The notes under the pieces are model-generated. The model searched no databases and was not told the DNA's origin. It saw only the letters and a list, made by a program, of their open reading frames with translations. DNA of 64,000 bases. Source: Kingella_B sp963529665 (lineage in GTDB: Bacteria > Pseudomonadota > Gammaproteobacteria > Burkholderiales > Neisseriaceae). Position numbers and translations under genes: made by a program. Shown here piece by piece: positions 8,245 through 18,400 of the stretch. The stretch spans positions 1-64,000 of the forward strand of contig CAUSAG010000003.1 in the NCBI GenBank assembly GCA_963529665.1, in the 5' to 3' direction. Position 1 is the stretch's first letter. Every line of letters begins with the position of its first letter.

Positions 8245-8371
8245 GGTTGGGTGTTTTTCAAAATGGTGGGGTAAGTCAAAAAGGGTTGATGGGCGTGATA
8301 AGGCAGCCTGAAAACGAGATTGAGCGGTAAACACAGCCCACCATCGTTTTCAGGCTGCTTCAATGGCGGCG

Positions 8372-9895
8372 TTATTTCACCCGCATATCGCCCGTTTCTA
8401 CAAAGCGTTGATGCCAAGACAAGGATTCGCTCAACAAATGCGGTGTGTGCAAGCCGCCGCCTGATTGCTCGGCGCGCTCGTAGTAATCGCGCAGCATATC
8501 GCGGTAGTCGGGATGGGCGCAGTGGTCGATAATCAGGCGGGCGCGTTGGCGGGGCGATTTGCCGCGCAAATCCGCCATGCCTTGCTCGGTTACGATAAAC
8601 ATCACGTCGTGTTCGGCGTGGTCGTGGTGCGAAACCATGGGCACGATGCAGGAAATTGCGCCATCTTTGGCAACGGAGGGGCTGACGAAAAACGAGTAAT
8701 ACGCGTTGCGGGCAAAATCGCCTGAGCCGCCGATGCCGTTCATCATGCGCGTGCCCATGATGTGCGTGGAGTTCACGTTGCCATAAATATCGGCTTCTAT
8801 CATGGCGTTCATGCCGATAACGCCAAGGCGGCGAATCAGCTCGGGGCTGTTGGTGATTTCTTGCGCTCGCAGGATGATTTTGTCGCGCAAAAAGTCAATG
8901 TTGTCGTTAAAGCGTTGCAGCGCATCGGGGCTGAACGAGAGGGCGGTGGCGGATGCGCTTGCCATTTTGCCCGATAGCAGCAAATCCAGCATGCCGTCTT
9001 GCAGCACTTCGGTGAAGCCTGTGATGTTTTCAAATGGGCTGTGTTGCAAGTCTGCGAGCACGGCGTTGGCAACGTTGCCCACGCCCGATTGCAGCGGCAA
9101 TAGGTTTTCAGGCAGCCTGCCGTGTTTGACTTCGTGTGCAAAAAATTCAATGATTTGCGCGGCAATGCGTTGCGACACGGCATCGGGTTCGGCGAATTTG
9201 CTGTTGCGATCGGGCGCATCGGTGAACACGATGGCGACGATTTTGTCTAAATCGCAATCAATATAATGGCTGCCGATGCGGTCGTCGGGGTTGAGCAGCA
9301 GCAGGGGGCGGCGGTGGGGCGGCGTGCCGATGTCGGGGAACACGTCGTGCATGGTTTCCAGCTTGGCGTGTTGCTGCGTGTTTACTTCCAAGATGATTTT
9401 TTGCGCGGATTTCACCCATTGGTTGTTCGGGCCCACGCTCATGGAGGGGATGAGTTTGCCCTCTTCGGTGATGCCGACGATTTCAATAATCGCCACGTCC
9501 ATCGTGCCAAAGAAGCCGAAACGCACTTGCTGCTCGATTTGCGATAGGTGAATATCGGTGTAGGCGATTTTGCCGGCGTTGATGTCGTTGCGCAGCGTGG
9601 GGTCGGATTGGAATGGGCTGCGCAGTTTCAGGCTGCCTGAGGCGGCGAGCACGCCATCGCACTCGGGTGCGGTGGATGCACCGGTTATCACGCTGATTTG
9701 GAAGGGTTTGCCCTCGGCGTGGATGGCTTGGGCGCGCTCGGCAATCGCCGTGGGCAAGGCTTTGGGGTAGCCTGCGCCGGTGAAGCCGCTCATGCCTACG
9801 AGCATACCGTCATGCACAAATTCGGCGGCTTCGTTGGCGGTCATAATTTTGCTGCGCAGGGCGGCATGGCGGATGCGTTCAAGGGCGATGGTCAT
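8372..9895 (-). CDS. Acetyl-CoA hydrolase/transferase family, probable succinyl-CoA:acetate CoA-transferase
   Basis: A 507-aa class I CoA-transferase of the acetyl-CoA hydrolase/transferase family (YgfH/SucCoA:acetate subfamily). Recognisable segments are MLVGMSGFTGAGYPKALP, LLPLQSGVGNVANAVL, MNGIGGSGDFARNAY and FIVTEQGMADLRGKSP. It would convert acetate plus succinyl-CoA to acetyl-CoA plus succinate in the cytoplasm, bypassing succinyl-CoA synthetase. The start MTIALERIRH at 9895 has AGGAG 7 nt upstream. Monocistronic. The exact acyl partner is inferred from subfamily resemblance. Confidence 0.88.
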   Translation of the reverse strand: MTIALERIRHAALRSKIMTANEAAEFVHDGMLVGMSGFTGAGYPKALPTAIAERAQAIHAEGKPFQISVITGASTAPECDGVLAASGSLKLRSPFQSDPTLRNDINAGKIAYTDIHLSQIEQQVRFGFFGTMDVAIIEIVGITEEGKLIPSMSVGPNNQWVKSAQKIILEVNTQQHAKLETMHDVFPDIGTPPHRRPLLLLNPDDRIGSHYIDCDLDKIVAIVFTDAPDRNSKFAEPDAVSQRIAAQIIEFFAHEVKHGRLPENLLPLQSGVGNVANAVLADLQHSPFENITGFTEVLQDGMLDLLLSGKMASASATALSFSPDALQRFNDNIDFLRDKIILRAQEITNSPELIRRLGVIGMNAMIEADIYGNVNSTHIMGTRMMNGIGGSGDFARNAYYSFFVSPSVAKDGAISCIVPMVSHHDHAEHDVMFIVTEQGMADLRGKSPRQRARLIIDHCAHPDYRDMLRDYYERAEQSGGGLHTPHLLSESLSWHQRFVETGDMRVK

Positions 9896-9979
9896 GGGTG
9901 AGACTCCTATATGATTGGTTTCAAGCATGATGCAGCCTGAAAAGGGGTGATGGGCGTTTCAGCTATGTAGAAATCAACA

Positions 9980-10156
9980 GCGTTGTTTACACTTTTCGGA
10001 TTTTGGATGCAGACAAAATTGGCGGGTTTCGCAGGTTGTCAAGAATGCCGTAAGGCACGGCGAAGCCGCATGGTTCTTGATAATCTGCGAAAGCTGCTAA
10101 ACCATCATGCAGCCAAAAAACGAAAGCTGAGCAGCCTGAAAAAGTGTAAATAACGC
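9980..10156. repeat. Long imperfect inverted repeat (MITE-like), 177 bp
   Basis: The termini GCGTTGTTTACAC (9980-9992) and GTGTAAATAACGC (10144-10156) are inverted. The arms continue in parallel (TTTCGCAGGTTGTCAAGAA versus TTTCGCAGATTATCAAGAA on the opposite strand) around a short centre near 10045. A degenerate DUS lies in the right arm. It fills most of the gap between the CoA-transferase and the thioredoxin-fold gene; no ORF is present. It looks like a small non-autonomous element or a transcript-folding repeat. Confidence 0.7.
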
Positions 10157-10257
10157 GACCTTTTCCAACATCAATATATGACGATAAGGCAGCCTGAAAC
10201 GGTTTTCGTTTACAATAATGTTCGCTTTCTAACGATATTTCACATTTTAATCAAGCC

Positions 10258-10788
10258 ATGCGAAAAAAAATTCTTTCTTGGGCAAAGCAAGCCGCGCAAA
10301 TGCTGCTGTTGCTGCTGGCAATAAGCCTTGCGCTGGATACGCTGCGCGCGCCCAAATTGCCAATTCAGGCTGCCCAAACCGCGCTGCCGCTGCTGTCGCC
10401 CCAAGCGCAAGATACCGCGTCGCCCGCCACTACCTTGCAAACCGCCAGCCAAAACCAAACCCTGCTGCTGTATATCTGGGGTACATGGTGCGGCATTTGC
10501 CAACACACCTCGCCCGTTATCCAACGCCTGCACGATAACGGAACGCCCGTGCTCAGCGTGGCATTGCGCTCGGGCAGCGATGCCGATATTCGCGCCTATT
10601 TGCAACAGCAAGGCTACACCTTCCCCGCCATAAACGATGCCAGCGGCGCCTTGGCGCAACAATGGGGCGTGAAAGTTACGCCTACCATAGTGCTGATTAA
10701 AAACGGCAAAGTGCTGCACAGCACCACAGGGCTGGCAAGCTATTGGACGCTGAAAACACGCATCGCGCTGGTGAACGCCTTGCATTGA
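10258..10788 (+). CDS. Thioredoxin-fold protein disulfide oxidoreductase (ScsD/TlpA-like)
   Basis: A 176-aa membrane-anchored thiol oxidoreductase. It has an uncleaved hydrophobic N-terminus (residues ~12-27) and a periplasmic thioredoxin fold with active site WGTWCGIC (C78, C81) and the cis-Pro loop VTPT. Architecture and length match ScsD/TlpA-like proteins that act on periplasmic disulfides. The substrate is unknown. The start ATG at 10258 directly precedes a positively charged MRKK N-terminus. Monocistronic, with DUS sequences on both sides. Confidence 0.85.
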   Translation: MRKKILSWAKQAAQMLLLLLAISLALDTLRAPKLPIQAAQTALPLLSPQAQDTASPATTLQTASQNQTLLLYIWGTWCGICQHTSPVIQRLHDNGTPVLSVALRSGSDADIRAYLQQQGYTFPAINDASGALAQQWGVKVTPTIVLIKNGKVLHSTTGLASYWTLKTRIALVNALH

Positions 10789-11040
10789 ATGACTGCAAAC
10801 TGCCGTAAACAAGATTTCAGGCTGCCAAAATAAGGCAGCCTGAAAACGTTTCACGCATAGAATGAACACATTTGCGCCATAAATGGGCAAGCAATGGCAA
10901 ATGCTCCGCCACCCATTTTCAGGCTGCTTATGGCAGGGCAGGGCGCAACAGCCACGCGATTGTCCAGTACACCAACCTATTTTTAAGCAACAAAAAAGCC
11001 GCCTTTCTCCCAAAAGGCAGCCTGAAAACCAGTTTTCCAA

Positions 11041-11346
11041 TCACATCACACGCGCCACTTTGGGCTTGCCCACCGTTTGCAAAGCCCAACGAATATCGGC
11101 AAAGCAAATGCTGTTATCATGCGATAACACCTTGTTTTTAGAATGACTAATGTATGCCAGATTGTATTGCAACAGCAAATCCACCGCCCGCTCCTTGCCC
11201 TGCGCAATGCCGCAATGCATCAGGCTTTTGATGTTCGCCGAGATTTCATCCGCAGGCGCATCCGCCGCCCGCAAAGCCTGCATCACAGAAGCAAGGTTCA
11301 CACGGGTAACAGTGGTTTGGAAATAATAGTTGCTAGGCTGTTGCAT
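11041..11346 (-). CDS. Hypothetical protein, ~101 aa
   Basis: A soluble protein with no recognised domain. Sequence features are a conserved-looking centre (ISANIKSLMHCGIAQGKERAVDLLLQYNLAYI) and a C-terminus IRWALQTVGKPKVARVM. The helix pattern GIAQGKERAVDLLLQY loosely recalls an ankyrin-type helix pair, which is not enough to assign a family. The ATG at 11346 (MQQPSNYYF) is preferred; a TTG 15 nt upstream is also possible. Neither has a strong Shine-Dalgarno. Confidence 0.55.
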   Translation of the reverse strand: MQQPSNYYFQTTVTRVNLASVMQALRAADAPADEISANIKSLMHCGIAQGKERAVDLLLQYNLAYISHSKNKVLSHDNSICFADIRWALQTVGKPKVARVM

Positions 11347-11559
11347 GATAATTTGATCCAATAGGAATGTTTGTTCTAATTTGGTTTGTTAATAATTGTA
11401 TGCAGAGTGGTAGCAATCGGTGTGCCAATTTTTTACAGTCCGATTTTTGCGATGAAAACGCCGAGAAAAGCCAATAAACCAGCATCCATTAAGCTCCCGA
11501 TTTATTGGATTGAATCTGTTAAAATTCGCGCCTTTGGTTTGTTAATTAAATGAATTTCA

Positions 11560-11598
11560 AGGCAGCCTGAAAACTCCTTTTGCTTTTTCAGGCTGCCT
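11560..11598. terminator. Inverted DUS pair upstream of tex
   Basis: AGGCAGCCTGAAA (11560-11572) and its complement (11586-11598) form a hairpin in the leader, 20 nt before the tex start codon. It may terminate incoming transcription or lie within the tex 5' UTR. The rest of the 11347-11617 gap holds only an AT-rich candidate promoter region near 11490-11530. Confidence 0.5.
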
Positions 11599-11617
11599 GC
11601 CGCATCAAAGGAATCCC

Positions 11618-13921
11618 ATGAACATCACCGCCACCCTAGCCGCTGAGCTTTCCGCCACCGCCGCGCAAATCACCGCCGCCGTCGAGCTTTTAGACGACGG
11701 CGCGACTGTGCCGTTTATCGCGCGTTACCGTAAAGAAGCCACGGGCGGGCTGGACGATACGCAGTTGCGACAGCTTGCCGAGCGGCTGCAATACCTGCGC
11801 GAGTTGGAAGAGCGCAAAGCCGTTGTTTTAAAAAGCATTGAAGAGCAAGGCAAGCTTTCAGACGACCTCAGGGCGCAAATCGAAGCCGCCGACAACAAAA
11901 CCGCGCTGGAAGACCTGTATCTGCCCTACAAGCCCAAACGCCGCACCAAAGCGCAAATCGCGCGCGAACACGGTTTGCAGCCGCTGGCGGACGTGTTGCT
12001 TGCCGAGCAGCCGCAGGACGTGGAAGCCGCCGCGCAGGGCTACCTGAACGAAAACGTCCCCGACGCCAAAGCCGCGCTGGACGGCGCGCGCGCGATTCTG
12101 ATGGAGCAGTTTGCCGAAGACGCGGAACTCATCGGCACGCTGCGCGACAAGCTGTGGAACGAAGCCGAAATCCACGCGCAAGTCGTTGAAGGCAAAGAAA
12201 CCGAAGGCGAAAAATTCAGCGATTATTTCGACCACCGCGAACCCGTCCGCGCCATGCCCAGCCACCGCGCGCTGGCGGTTTTGCGCGGCCGCAACGAAGG
12301 CGTGTTGAACATCGCGCTCAAATATCAGCCCGACGACACGCCGATTACGCAGCAAAGCGAATACGAGCAAATCATCGCCCGCCGCTTCAAGGTTTCAGAC
12401 GGCCACAAATGGCTGCGCGACACCGTGCGCCTGACTTGGCGCGCGAAAATCTTTTTGTCGCTGGAACTTGAAGCCTTAGGTCGTCTGAAAGAAGCCGCCG
12501 ACACCGACGCGATTACCGTGTTCGCCCGCAATCTCAAAGACTTGCTGCTCGCCGCGCCCGCCGGACGGCTGACCACTTTGGGTCTCGACCCCGGCTACCG
12601 CAACGGCGTGAAATGCGCCGTGGTGGACGACACGGGCAAGCTGCTGGATACGGTCATCGTCTATTTGCACCAAGAAAACAATATGTTGGCAACGCTGTCG
12701 CGCCTGATTAAACAACACGGCGTGAAGCTCATCGCCATCGGCAACGGCACCGCCAGCCGCGAAACCGACAAAATCGCGGGCGAACTGGTGCGCGGAATGC
12801 CGGAAATGGGGCTGCACAAAATCGTCGTCTCCGAAGCCGGCGCGTCGATTTATTCCGCGTCCGAACTGGCGGCGCGCGAGTTCCCCGACTTGGACGTTTC
12901 CCTGCGCGGCGCGGTGTCCATCGCCCGCAGGCTGCAAGACCCGCTCGCCGAGTTGGTCAAAATCGACCCCAAATCCATCGGCGTGGGGCAGTATCAGCAC
13001 GACGTGAACCAAAGCCAGCTCGCCAAATCGCTGGACGCAGTGGTCGAAGACTGCGTGAACGCCGTCGGCGTGGACGTGAACACCGCCTCCGCCCCGCTCT
13101 TGGCGCGGATTTCCGGTTTGAATCAAACCCTTGCCCAAAACATCGTCGCCTACCGCGATGAAAACGGCGCGTTCGACAGCCGCAAAAAATTGCTGAAAGT
13201 ACCGCGTTTGGGCGAAAAAACCTTCGAGCAGGCGGCGGGCTTTTTGCGGATTAACGGCGGCAAAGAGCCGCTGGACGCGAGCGCCGTCCACCCCGAAGCC
13301 TATCCCGTCGTCGCCAAAATGCTGGCGCAACAAGGCATTACCGCCGCCGAACTCATCGGCAACCGCGAGCGCGTGAAGCAAATCAAAGCGTCCGACTTCA
13401 CCGACGAACGCTTCGGCCTGCCGACCATTTTGGACATCCTGTCCGAGCTGGAAAAACCCGGCCGCGACCCGCGCGGCGAGTTTCAGACAGCCTCATTCGC
13501 CGAAGGCATCCACGAAATCAGCGACTTGCAAGTCGGCATGATACTCGAAGGCGTGGTTTCCAACGTCGCCAACTTCGGCGCGTTCGTGGACATCGGCGTC
13601 CATCAGGACGGCTTGGTGCACATCTCCGCCCTGTCCAATAAATTCGTCCAAGACCCGCGCGAAGTGGTGAAAGCCGGCGACGTGGTGAAAGTGAAAGTGC
13701 TGGAAGTCGATGCCGCCAGAAAACGCATCGCGCTGACCATGCGGCTGGATGACGAAGCGGGCGCGGAGAAGCGCGAGCGCAGGCTGCCTGAAACCGAAGG
13801 AAACCGAAATTCGCGCAGCCAAAACAACAACCGAAGCAGCCTGAAAAGCGGCAAACCCCAGCGCGAGAAACAACCGGCCAACAGCGCGATGGCGGATGCG
13901 TTTGCCAAGTTGAAAAAATAG
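11618..13921 (+). CDS. tex: Transcription accessory protein Tex
   Basis: A 767-aa Tex/YhgF. It has the N-terminal helical domain, a YqgF/RNase H-like domain (LGLDPGYRNGVKCAVVDDTGK), helix-hairpin-helix motifs (APLLARISGLNQTLAQNIVAYRD) and a C-terminal S1 RNA-binding domain (VGMILEGVVSNVANFGAFVDIG). It acts in RNA metabolism and transcription elongation. AAAGGA precedes the ATG. The body of the gene is GC-rich and carries DUS of other Neisseria dialects: exact AGGTCGTCTGAAA twice (11856-11868 reverse, 12478-12490 forward), GCCGTCTGAAA at 12393-12403 (reverse) and AGGCTGTCTGAAA at 13481-13493 (reverse). The native dialect appears only at the 3' end, which points to import by transformation. Confidence 0.96.
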   Translation: MNITATLAAELSATAAQITAAVELLDDGATVPFIARYRKEATGGLDDTQLRQLAERLQYLRELEERKAVVLKSIEEQGKLSDDLRAQIEAADNKTALEDLYLPYKPKRRTKAQIAREHGLQPLADVLLAEQPQDVEAAAQGYLNENVPDAKAALDGARAILMEQFAEDAELIGTLRDKLWNEAEIHAQVVEGKETEGEKFSDYFDHREPVRAMPSHRALAVLRGRNEGVLNIALKYQPDDTPITQQSEYEQIIARRFKVSDGHKWLRDTVRLTWRAKIFLSLELEALGRLKEAADTDAITVFARNLKDLLLAAPAGRLTTLGLDPGYRNGVKCAVVDDTGKLLDTVIVYLHQENNMLATLSRLIKQHGVKLIAIGNGTASRETDKIAGELVRGMPEMGLHKIVVSEAGASIYSASELAAREFPDLDVSLRGAVSIARRLQDPLAELVKIDPKSIGVGQYQHDVNQSQLAKSLDAVVEDCVNAVGVDVNTASAPLLARISGLNQTLAQNIVAYRDENGAFDSRKKLLKVPRLGEKTFEQAAGFLRINGGKEPLDASAVHPEAYPVVAKMLAQQGITAAELIGNRERVKQIKASDFTDERFGLPTILDILSELEKPGRDPRGEFQTASFAEGIHEISDLQVGMILEGVVSNVANFGAFVDIGVHQDGLVHISALSNKFVQDPREVVKAGDVVKVKVLEVDAARKRIALTMRLDDEAGAEKRERRLPETEGNRNSRSQNNNRSSLKSGKPQREKQPANSAMADAFAKLKK

Positions 13922-13973
13922 ATTTTCAGGCTGCCTGAAACCAAGCTCGGCGCAGCAGACCAGAAAGCACATT

Positions 13974-14987
13974 ATGACCGGCAACACACTTATTCTCTAC
14001 ACCACCCAAGACGGCGCAGCGCAATTCGTTTTGCGCGAACTCGGCGGGCAGCTTTGGCTGACGCAGGCGGAAATCGCCGCGCTGTACCAAATCACGCCCC
14101 AATCCGTTACCCAGCATATCCGTGCGATTTATCGGGAAAACGAAATCAGCGAAGCGGCAACTTGTAAGGAATTCTTACAAGTTCAAACCGAGGGCGGGCG
14201 CGAAGTGCGGCGGCAGCTCAAACACTACGCCCTGCCGATGATTATCGCCATCGGCTACCGCGTCCGCTCCACGCGTGGCACGCAGTTTCGCCAGTGGGCG
14301 ACGCGCACGCTGGGCGAGTATCTGCAAAAGGGTTTTGCCATTGACGACGAACGCCTGAAAAATCCGCCTGTCGGCACAGTCGCCGCGCCCGATTATTTCG
14401 ATGAATTGCTGGAGCGCATCCGCGACATCCGCGCCAGCGAAAAGCGCGTTTATCTGCGCGTGCGTGAGATTTTCGCGCTGGCGGCGGATTACCAGCCGGC
14501 TTTCAAGGACACCACGCGCTTTTTCCAAACCATGCAAAACAAGCTGCATTTTGCCTGCACGGGGCAGACCGCCGCGCAAATCGTATTTAACCGCGCCGAC
14601 GCATCGCAGCCTTTGATGGGGCTGACGCACACGGCAACGGGCGGCGTGCGCAAGTCCGACATCAAAACGGCGAAAAATTATCTGCGCCAAGACGAAATCA
14701 GCGAATTGAACCGCATCGTAACCATGTGGCTGGATTTCGCCGAAGACCAGGCCAGGCGCAAAAAACAAATCTTTCTGCATGACTGGCAGGAAAAGTTAGA
14801 CCGGTTTTTGCAGTTTAACGACCGCGACGTATTGCAAGGCGCGGGTACAATCAGCAAGAAGCAGGCAGATGAAAAAGCCGCCGCCGAATACGAACGCTAT
14901 GCCGCCGCGCAACGCGCCATCAAAGAACAGCAGGGCGAGAGCGATATTGCCGAATTGCTGGCTTTGAGCCGCAGCAAACCGCAGTAG
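13974..14987 (+). CDS. RhuM-family protein
   Basis: A 337-aa protein of the RhuM/virulence-protein family (COG3943). The N-terminal winged-helix-like DNA-binding segment is LWLTQAEIAALYQITPQSVTQHIRAIY, followed by ALPMIIAIGYRVRSTRGTQFRQWAT and the C-terminal RhuM core FNRADASQPLMGLTHTATGG. RhuM genes are typically mobile and are found next to restriction-modification or toxin loci. The molecular activity is unresolved. It follows tex by ~50 bp in the same direction and precedes the chorismate mutase and restriction-modification genes. Just after its stop lies an exact AAGCAGCCTGCA (14989-15000, reverse), a different Kingella DUS dialect. Confidence 0.88.
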   Translation: MTGNTLILYTTQDGAAQFVLRELGGQLWLTQAEIAALYQITPQSVTQHIRAIYRENEISEAATCKEFLQVQTEGGREVRRQLKHYALPMIIAIGYRVRSTRGTQFRQWATRTLGEYLQKGFAIDDERLKNPPVGTVAAPDYFDELLERIRDIRASEKRVYLRVREIFALAADYQPAFKDTTRFFQTMQNKLHFACTGQTAAQIVFNRADASQPLMGLTHTATGGVRKSDIKTAKNYLRQDEISELNRIVTMWLDFAEDQARRKKQIFLHDWQEKLDRFLQFNDRDVLQGAGTISKKQADEKAAAEYERYAAAQRAIKEQQGESDIAELLALSRSKPQ

Positions 14988-15061
14988 GTGCAGGCTGCTT
15001 TTTATTAGATGCGGCGGGGTTGCCCGCCGTTGTGTTTTTCATTTTATTAGGAGACCGAATT

Positions 15062-15382
15062 ATGTTACCGCAAACCCTCACCGAAGTCCGCCAAGCCATA
15101 GACGGCTTGGATGCCGAACTCATTGCGCTGCTCGCCAAACGGCAGGCGTTGGTGGAACAGGCTGGGCGGCTCAAACCGCGCGGGGATGCCCAAGCCGTGG
15201 CCTCGCCTGACCGCGTTGCCCAAGTGATTGCCGACCGCCGCGGACAGGCTGCCGCCGCAGGACTGTCGCCCGACGTGGCCGAAGCCGTGTGGCAGGCGAT
15301 GATTGCCGCGTTTATCCGCTTGGAAACCGAAATCAATAAGGCAGCCAGAAACCCCTTTCAGGCTGCCTCCCCATCCCAATAA
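15062..15382 (+). CDS. Chorismate mutase (AroQ class)
   Basis: A 106-aa single-domain AroQ-type helical protein. TLTEVRQAIDGLDAELIALLAKRQALVEQAGRLK is the usual first helix, and the C-terminal helix contains VWQAMIAAFIRLETE. It would convert chorismate to prephenate, the first step to Phe/Tyr. The related isochorismate-pyruvate lyase (PchB) fold cannot be fully excluded. The Shine-Dalgarno AGGAGA at 15048-15053 fixes the ATG at 15062. The last residues (NPFQAASPSQ) come from a translated DUS. It sits between RhuM and the restriction-modification gene, an odd place for a biosynthetic gene. Confidence 0.85.
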   Translation: MLPQTLTEVRQAIDGLDAELIALLAKRQALVEQAGRLKPRGDAQAVASPDRVAQVIADRRGQAAAAGLSPDVAEAVWQAMIAAFIRLETEINKAARNPFQAASPSQ

Positions 15383-15405
15383 CCGTCAACCAAGAAAGCC
15401 CCGCC

Positions 15406-18400
15406 ATGCCCATTACCGCCTATCTTGCCGAATGCCAAGAACTCTACGCCGCAGGCAATGCTACCGAACACAGCTACCGCCCCGCCCTACAACGGCTGCT
15501 TGCCGCGCTGATGCCCCAATGCCAGATTACCAACGAGCCCAAGCGCATTGCCTGCGGTGCGCCCGATTACATCATCACCCGCAACGACCTGCCCGTCGGC
15601 TACATCGAAGCCAAAGACATCAACCTCGACCTGCGCCACAAAACCCTGCAAGAGCAGTTCAACCGCTACCGCAGCGCCCTCGACAACCTCATCATCACCG
15701 ACTACCTCTATTTCGAGTTCTACCGCGAAGGCAAACTCGTCGCCCACATCCGCTTGGCTGAAGTGCAGTCAAATAAAATCCAGCCCCATCCCCAGCAGTT
15801 TGCCGAATTCACCCGACTGATAGAAAACTTCGCAGGCTACCCCGGCCAAACCATCAATTCCCCCGCCACCCTCGCCCGCATGATGGCCGCCAAAGCCCGC
15901 ATGATGGCCGATGTGATTACCCAGGCGCTGGAACAAGATGCCAAGTGCGAAGAAACCAGCGAGTTGGAAAATTATCTGCAAGGTTTCCGCGAACACCTGC
16001 TGCACGATTTGGACGAAAAAACCTTTGCCGACCTCTACGCCCAAACCCTCGCCTACGGCATGTTTGCCGCCCGCCTGTACGACACCACCCCCGAAACCTT
16101 CGACCGCAGCGAAGCCGCCGCCCTGCTGCCCCAATCCAACCCCTTCTTACGCAATCTCTTCACCACCATTTCCGGCGAACGGCTCGATGCCCGCATCATC
16201 TGGATAGTCGATGCCCTGGCCGACATCTTCCGCGCCGCCGACATTGCCGACATCCTCAAAGACTTCGGCAAACACACCCAAACCGACGACCCCTTTATCC
16301 ACTTCTACGAAACCTTCCTTTCCGAATACGACCCAAAATTGCGTGAAATCAACGGTGTATGGTACACCCCGCAGCCTGCCGTGCAGTTTATCGTCCGCGC
16401 CACCGATCACGCCCTCAAAACCCATTTGAACATCCCCCAAGGGCTGCGTGACAACGGCAAAACCACCGTCAAAGTGCAGGTTCCCGCCGCCAAACAAACC
16501 AAAGGCGGCGGGCGCAAAACCGTCAGCGCCGACAAAGAAATCCACCGCCTGCAAATCCTCGACCCCGCCGCCGGCACCGGCACCTTCCTTGCCGAAATCA
16601 TCCGCCACATCCACCAAAGCTATGCCGCCCAGCAAGGGCTGTGGCAAAGCTACGCCGAGCAAGACCTCATCCCCCGCCTCAACGGCTTCGAGCTCATGAT
16701 GGCCAGCTACGCCGTCGCCCACCTCAAACTGGATTTGGTATTTCAGGAAACCGGATTCAGGCAGCCTGAAAAGCCCCGCCGCTTTAATGTGTTCCTTGCC
16801 GACTCCCTCGAAGAGCACCATCCCGACACCAACACCCTGTTTGCCCAATGGCTCGCCGCCGAAGCCAATGCCGCCAACACCGTCAAACGCGACACCCCCG
16901 TGATGGTGGTGCTCGGCAATCCCCCCTATTACGGCGAAAGCCAAAACAAAGGCGCATGGATAATGAAACTGATGGAAGACTACAAACAAGAGCCGAACGG
17001 CGGTGGCCGCCTCAAAGAGCGTAATCCCAAATGGCTTAACAACGACTACATCAAATTCATCCGCATGGGGCAGCACTACATCAATAGAAACGGCAGCGGC
17101 ATCCTCGCCTTTATCAACTCCAACAGTTATCTAGGCGGTATTACTCATCGTGGTATACGTTGGAACTTGATGCAGACCTACGACCACATCTACATCCTCA
17201 ACCTGCACGGCAACAGCAAAAAGGGAGAAACTTCACCTGATGGTAGCAAAGACGAAAACGTCTTTGACATCACCGAAGGCGTGTGCATCAACCTCTTTGT
17301 CAAAACCCCCGCCAAAAAGCCAAAAGGCACGACCGCCCAAATCCACTACTGCGACCTTTACGGCCGCCGCAAAGAGAAATACACCTTTTTACAGCATGAA
17401 ACCTTGGATAGCATCGAGTGGCAGACGCTTGTTCCGCAGGCGCCCCACTATTTCTTTGTTCCGCAGCAAACTGATGATGAAACCCGCGAGAGCTATCTGA
17501 AAGGCATAGACATTACTCAATTATTTATCAAACATAAGTCTGGAATTATTACTGCCTGTGATCCCTTGTCTATTGCATCAAGCAAATCAGAAATGCGGCA
17601 GATTCTTGATGAATTTACTCAGATGTCTGTTGAACAAGCACGGAATCATTTTGAATTGAAAGATACGAAGGCTTGGACAATTTCTGCTGCACAACAAGAT
17701 GTTATAAAAAATAACGACGATGCAAATATTGTCCCAATCAGCTACCGCCCGTTTGATACCCGTTATACCTTTTTCACAGGCAACAGCAAAGGTTTCCATG
17801 CCGCACCGCGCGGAGAGTTTATGAACCATATCAAAGGAAAGGACAATATTTTGCTGATTGCAAACAGGCAGGTTGAAAAAGGGGAATTTGCCCATTGTTT
17901 TGTGTACCAGAATATATGTGATGGACACTCCCTATCCAGCAAAGAAACCAATCGTGCGTTCCCACTTTATATTTACCCTGAAGACGGGCAAAGCAGCTTT
18001 GACGACGGCTTCCACCGCCGCCCCAACATCAACCCCGCCCAACTGCAAACCCTCTGCAACCAAACGAATCTCGCCTACCGCCCCGCCCCCGATGCCGAAG
18101 CGCAAACCCTGCCCCAAGGCAGCCTGAAAACAGGCAAAACCAAAACAGATACGGCAGACCCAAACGCAGCCGACAGCTTCACCCCCGAAACCCTGCTCGA
18201 CTACATCTACTCCGTACTGCACAGCCCCGACTACCGCCGCCGCTACGCCGAATTTCTCAAAACCGGTTTTCCCCGCATCCCCAACCCCGAAAACCGCAGC
18301 CAATTCCTGCGCCTCGCCGCCATCGGCAGCGAACTGCGCCAGTGGCACACCCTGCAACACCCCCAAGCCGACATCGCCCACTTCATCACCGTCTTCGACA

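Noticed and set aside
12476..13381. Antisense open frame in tex
   Set aside because: His/Val/Gln-rich shadow translation; tex domains on the plus strand are unambiguous.
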